From assembly GCA_913047795.1 (NCBI GenBank), contig CAJWTS010000007.1, positions 21,387 to 85,386 of the forward strand: a stretch of 64,000 nucleotides of DNA, given 5' to 3'. The stretch comes from an uncultured Verrucomicrobiota bacterium (GTDB taxonomy: Bacteria; Verrucomicrobiota; Kiritimatiellia; CAJWTS01). Shown piece after piece: positions 60,245 to 64,000 of the stretch. The notes beneath the pieces were generated by a model. It saw nothing but the letters and a program-made list of their open reading frames with translations, had not been told where the DNA came from and ran no database searches. The position numbers and the translations under genes were made by a program. Numbering within the stretch: position 1 is the stretch's first letter; each line of letters starts with the position of its first letter.

Positions 60245-61948
60245 CTAATCGCTATCTTCCGAAACGCGCAGGATTTCGTCGATCGATGTCACGCTCTTCA
60301 GCACCTTGTCCCAACCATCGTCGCGCAGCGTCACCATGCCCGCGCCGCAGGCGTTCTGCTTGATCACACTGGACGACTCGCGTTGTATGATCAGCGGCTC
60401 GACGGTTTCAGTCACTTTCATGACCTCGTAAATTCCCGTCCGGCCGCGATAACCGGTCTGCCGACAGGCCTCGCAACCCTTCGGCGCATAAATCACGTTC
60501 CCATCCAACTCGTCCATCGGGAAGCCGATGCTCTCCATGAAAACCCGATCCCGCGGCTCCTCCGGTTCGCGACACGCCTCACACAGTCGCCGGACCAGTC
60601 GCTGCGCCACGATGCCCTTCACGGACGACGCCACGAGGAAAGGTTCAACACCCATGTCGAGCAGTCGTGTAATCGCGCCGGCGGCATCATTCGTGTGCAA
60701 GGTGCTGAAGACAAGATGACCGGTCAGCGCCGCGCGAATGGCCGTCTCGGCTGTATCGAAGTCGCGAATTTCCCCGACCATAATGATATCCGGGTCCTGG
60801 CGCAGGAAGGCACGCAACGCATGTGAAAAGCTAAGCCCGATATCCTCCCGCACGTGCACCTGGTTGATGCCGGGCATCTCGTACTCGATCGGGTCTTCAA
60901 CCGTCAGGATTCGCACGTCCAGTGAATTCAACTCGTGCAGATACGCATACAGCGAGGTCGACTTACCCGATCCGGTCGGGCCGGTAACCAGGATAATGCC
61001 GTTGGGCCGGTGAATAATCTCGCGAATGATATTGGCGCCCTTGTCCGAGATGCCGAGTCCGCTCAAGCCGATGAACTCCGTGCCGCGGGTCAGGATACGC
61101 AGGCTGATGCTCTCGCCATAGACGGTCGGCATGGACGACACACGAATGTCGATATCATGCCCCTGCATCCGCAGTCCGATGCGGCCATCCTGCGGCAATC
61201 GCTTCTCCGCGATATCCAGGTTCGCCATTACCTTCACGCGCGATGAGATCGCTGCCTGGAAGCGACTCAACTTGGACGGCAAGGGCGTCTCCACCAGGAT
61301 CCCGTCCACCCGATAACGGATGCGCAAGCGCTCCTCCATCGGTTCCAGATGAATGTCTGTTGCCTTCTCCTGGAAGGCTTCCCAGATGATCTGGTTGACA
61401 AAGGTTACAATCGAGGCCTCCTGGTCGGACTCGTCGATCTCGACCTTCTGCAGCGAGTCCGCACCGACCTCGATCTCGATGCGATCTTCCTCGATCAACT
61501 GGTCGACCGTCTCGGCGCCCACGCCATAAAAGGTCCGGATCGCCTTGTCTATCTCGGCGGAGGTGCTCAGGACCAGGCGAATGCGCATGCCGGCCGCCAG
61601 GCGCAGCGCATCCACCAGGCCCGGGTTGAAGGGATCCTGTGTCGCAACCAGTAACGAACCGCTGCGGATTTCGATCGGCATCACGTGGTACTGGAACACC
61701 GCTTTCGTCGGCAGGCTGTCGAGAACGTCGGACTCGATCGTGCGCGTGCCCAACTCAACGAATTCGGAGTTGAGCAGACTCGCGATGGCTTTCAGGAAAT
61801 CCTGCTCCTCGGCAAAACCCTTCTCCACGATGAGCTCCGTCAGATTGGCGTCCTGCTCATGATCATGCTGCACCAGCTCGTCGATCTGAGCCTCGTCGAA
61901 GATTTCCGTGCGGGCCAAGAGTCCGCCCAGGCCACTCATGGTTTTCAT
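60245..61948 (-). CDS. gspE: type II secretion ATPase GspE
   Basis: A 567-residue secretion ATPase. The N-terminal GspE domain (residues about 1-160) is followed by the ATPase core: arginine-rich N-domain (DIHLEPMEERLRIRYRVDG), Walker A GPTGSGKSTSLYAYL at about 323-331, Asp box ILTVEDPIEYEMPGI, Walker B DPDIIMVGEIRDFDTAETA and the His box TLHTNDAAGAITRL. Two CxxC pairs (CEACREPEEPRD and CEACRQTGY) form the zinc-binding C-module. It starts four bases after trmJ, so the secretion operon is linked to it. Confidence 0.96.
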   Translation of the reverse strand: MKTMSGLGGLLARTEIFDEAQIDELVQHDHEQDANLTELIVEKGFAEEQDFLKAIASLLNSEFVELGTRTIESDVLDSLPTKAVFQYHVMPIEIRSGSLLVATQDPFNPGLVDALRLAAGMRIRLVLSTSAEIDKAIRTFYGVGAETVDQLIEEDRIEIEVGADSLQKVEIDESDQEASIVTFVNQIIWEAFQEKATDIHLEPMEERLRIRYRVDGILVETPLPSKLSRFQAAISSRVKVMANLDIAEKRLPQDGRIGLRMQGHDIDIRVSSMPTVYGESISLRILTRGTEFIGLSGLGISDKGANIIREIIHRPNGIILVTGPTGSGKSTSLYAYLHELNSLDVRILTVEDPIEYEMPGINQVHVREDIGLSFSHALRAFLRQDPDIIMVGEIRDFDTAETAIRAALTGHLVFSTLHTNDAAGAITRLLDMGVEPFLVASSVKGIVAQRLVRRLCEACREPEEPRDRVFMESIGFPMDELDGNVIYAPKGCEACRQTGYRGRTGIYEVMKVTETVEPLIIQRESSSVIKQNACGAGMVTLRDDGWDKVLKSVTSIDEILRVSEDSD

Positions 61949-61952
61949 ACTC

Positions 61953-62741
61953 TTACTCCGTTTCTACGGGTTGCTTATTCTGATTTCTTGCGGCCCACTG
62001 CGCCTGGCGCGCAACGCCCATCAATATCTTTACGTCGTCAACGGTCAGGCGGCCGCGCGAGAAGATTCGCCGAAGGCCCATCATCATGTGATCGGCCTTG
62101 TCGTCCTGCATAAATCCGATCTCCAACATGGTCTCGCGCCAGATATCGAACATGCGGTCACGCATATTCGCGGGCGCATCATCCGAGCGTTCCTCGGACG
62201 GCGCGAAGCTATCGGTTGCCAGGAAAAGCTCGTAGCAGCAGAGCAGCACGGCTTGCGCGAGATTCAAGGAGCTGAGCGTCTCCGAGGTGGGGATCTGGAT
62301 CAAGGCCGTGCAGCGACTGAGATCCTCGTTGCTCAGCCCATTATCTTCGCGGCCGAAGAGAATCGCGACCGGACGCTCCGCCGCCGCCTGCAGGATGCCG
62401 GGCGCCGCTTGCCGCGCCGTTGAAGAGTGACTGCGATACAGTCCCAGGCGTGCGGTCGTGCCGACGACCATCCCGCAATCGGCAATCGCCTCATCAAGGC
62501 TCGCGACCTCCGTCCTGTTCTCATAAATCGGATAGCCGGAGCACGACATCATGCGTAACTCGTTCATATCAAGTTGCCGCGGCGCGACAAGCACCAGCTT
62601 CGCGAGCCCCATGTTCATCATCGCGCGACAGACACTGCCCACATTTCCTCCGTAGATCGGGTTCACCAGCACGATGCGGACGGCGTCCAACGTGCCGCGA
62701 TCGGCGCCGGGGCATGCCGCATTTGATTCGGTTTCTTGCAT
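61953..62741 (-). CDS. trmJ: tRNA/rRNA methyltransferase of the TrmJ (SpoU) family
   Basis: A 262-residue SPOUT methyltransferase. Motif 1 is RIVLVNPIYGGNVGSVCRAMMNMG, motif 2 ILFGREDNGLSNEDLSRCTA and motif 3 IPTSETLSSLNLAQAVLLC, which define the SAM-binding knot. TrmJ methylates the ribose of nucleotide 32 in tRNAs; a different SpoU target is possible. An extra C-terminal region (after residue 165) is longer than in minimal SPOUT proteins. It lies between the truncated membrane protein and gspE. Confidence 0.9.
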   Translation of the reverse strand: MQETESNAACPGADRGTLDAVRIVLVNPIYGGNVGSVCRAMMNMGLAKLVLVAPRQLDMNELRMMSCSGYPIYENRTEVASLDEAIADCGMVVGTTARLGLYRSHSSTARQAAPGILQAAAERPVAILFGREDNGLSNEDLSRCTALIQIPTSETLSSLNLAQAVLLCCYELFLATDSFAPSEERSDDAPANMRDRMFDIWRETMLEIGFMQDDKADHMMMGLRRIFSRGRLTVDDVKILMGVARQAQWAARNQNKQPVETE

Positions 62742-62761
62742 GCGTTCCAGTGGGCGGGCGA

Positions 62762-64000
62762 TTACACGCCACCCCGCTTGAGGGTCTGTTTAATCTCGCG
62801 TTTCAGATTCAATAGGCTTCGATACTCCATGTTCACGTAACCCTCCGTGGCCAGGCGTTCGAATACGCGTTCCCCACGCAGAAATGCCTTTTCCTGGACG
62901 TCGAGCAGTGGGAAGACAAGCATGCCGAAGACGAGAACCGCCGATGCGTAGAGCGGAATCAATGAACGCGCCGCGACGTGGTAGTAGAGTCCGAACCGGG
63001 CCGGAGCCAGGAGACGACCCACGAATCGCCACAGGCTGTCGACAAGCCCGATCAGTGCCGCACCGCCGGCCAGGTACGGCAGGTGTGCGATAAACATGTT
63101 CTCGGCGTCGCCACGCAGACGCAGGCACACGATCGCGAGCACGGCAACGACGCCCGCCGTGATGGCCATGCGATGCCGACCCGGCCGCGGCGGAACACGC
63201 ATCCCCAGCTCCCGACAGCGGCGGCGCATCATCTGCCACGCCACGCGTTCGAAGAGCCCGTTGATCACAACCGCGACCAGCCCGAGCTCCAGCACAAAGC
63301 GTTGCCAGAGAAAGCTGAACCCGTATTCCCGGCCGGAATGGCCGGTCCAGCGCGTATACACGTAATAAACGGCGAGCGGCAAGACAACGCAACTTCCCAA
63401 CAGGTACGCCAGCTCCGTCGGTCTCGGCAGCAACACAAACGTTGTGCCGGCACCATGCCCGCGCTGCCATCGCAACGCCAGGACGCCCATGGCCACGATC
63501 ATGCAGATGAACAACGCTGTCGCGATCGCGATGGCCAGCTGCTCGATAAAGACATGCTCCGCCCACCGCAGGTTCGACAAAACGCGCGGGTCGGAGGACA
63601 TGGCACTTGCCGGCATGAACCTGGAGGCGCCGTACGACGGTTTGTGATCGCGCAGTGACTGCGGCGCGTTGGGCGGAAGTGGCGGCATGCGAACACGAAT
63701 GAGCGGACTGGCGATCTTGGCGAAGATGCTGCCCGACTCTTCGATATTCTTTACGAAGGCAGCGTCGCCGGCGCCGGAAGCAAATCGAAACTCACTATCG
63801 ATTGTCTCCCTGATTGACTGCGCCTGCGCCACCTGCCGCGTTCCGGTCGACTCAAGCTCCAACGCCGCGTAACTGGGTCCGATGTTTTCACCGATGTCCG
63901 CGGTGATCGATCGCACGGCCAGCAGATCGGCGAAGACAAACGCGTCGGCGCTGAGCTTCAAGGCAAGGTGTCGCCAGCTCGACAGCAAACGGCGGGGGGG
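62762..64000 (-). CDS. membrane protein, 5' part cut by window edge, function unknown
   Basis: The frame is open to the right edge, so the start is outside. The visible part is about 412 residues. A soluble region (residues 1 to about 145, with LESTGTRQVAQAQSIRETID) is followed by seven or more probable helices (FIEQLAIAIATALFICMIV, LAYLLGSCVVLPLAVYY, FVLELGLVAVVINGLF, MAITAGVVAVLAIVCL, FIAHLPYLAGGAALIG, SLIPLYASAVLVFGMLVF). The start is rich in Pro and Arg and the end is a basic tail (NLKREIKQTLKRGGV). No family was recognised. It is 20 bases before trmJ and may share its operon. Confidence 0.7.
   Translation of the reverse strand, partial: PPRRLLSSWRHLALKLSADAFVFADLLAVRSITADIGENIGPSYAALELESTGTRQVAQAQSIRETIDSEFRFASGAGDAAFVKNIEESGSIFAKIASPLIRVRMPPLPPNAPQSLRDHKPSYGASRFMPASAMSSDPRVLSNLRWAEHVFIEQLAIAIATALFICMIVAMGVLALRWQRGHGAGTTFVLLPRPTELAYLLGSCVVLPLAVYYVYTRWTGHSGREYGFSFLWQRFVLELGLVAVVINGLFERVAWQMMRRRCRELGMRVPPRPGRHRMAITAGVVAVLAIVCLRLRGDAENMFIAHLPYLAGGAALIGLVDSLWRFVGRLLAPARFGLYYHVAARSLIPLYASAVLVFGMLVFPLLDVQEKAFLRGERVFERLATEGYVNMEYRSLLNLKREIKQTLKRGGV

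Overview
The window looks like chromosomal DNA of a GC-rich Gram-negative bacterium. It has an Nqr sodium pump, a type II secretion operon with a secretin, an SLBB polysaccharide export protein and a lipoprotein with a lipobox, all of which imply two membranes. CotH/LamG and VTC proteins, a MetX-MetW fusion and a protein-thiocarboxylate route to homocysteine suggest a PVC-type lineage (for example Kiritimatiellota or relatives), but that placement is an inference and weakly held. No phage, insertion sequence, CRISPR array, tRNA or rRNA was seen.

Layout. (1) 1-6690: nqrABCDEF (nqrA cut by the left edge), then apbE, which flavinylates NqrB and NqrC, and a convergent nqrM assembly factor. (2) 6962-7591: an isolated alpha/beta hydrolase, followed by about 500 non-coding bases with GC palindromes and an AT-rich promoter/operator zone. 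(3) 8097-17556: a sulfur assimilation operon. It runs Rrf2 regulator, cysH (APS reductase type), cysD, cysN (with a degenerate APS-kinase-like tail), metY, a ThiS-like sulfur carrier (hcyS), its E1-like activator (hcyF), a JAMM protease (hcyD), cysK and a metX-metW fusion. Together these activate sulfate, reduce APS, load sulfide on the carrier as a thiocarboxylate and make homocysteine from O-acetylhomoserine. No sulfite reductase is in the window. (4) 17563-32920: a cell-surface polysaccharide region in blocks of alternating strand. It holds three GT4 glycosyltransferases, a coiled-coil protein, a mutarotase-like protein, a methyltransferase, a sugar epimerase, a VTC / DUF4956 / LamG-CotH module, an SGNH protein, a YbhN-type membrane protein, a hexapeptide acyltransferase and an amidohydrolase-like protein. 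(5) 33032-40536: a secreted CsgG-like plus beta-barrel protein, two large translationally coupled membrane glycosyltransferase-like proteins and an SGNH lipoprotein. (6) 40650-50949, minus strand: two UDP-GlcNAc 2-epimerases flanking an SLBB export protein, then (listed right to left, the direction of transcription) rplM, rpsI, argJ, argD, argG, thiD and pgpA leading into the second epimerase. (7) 51066-64000, minus strand: a truncated membrane protein, trmJ and a type II secretion operon gspE-F-G-H-I-J-K-L-M-D without a recognisable gspC.

Many neighbouring genes overlap by 1-13 bases, so translational coupling is common. Start codons were chosen by overlap, Shine-Dalgarno sequence and family length; several differ from the longest possible reading frame.
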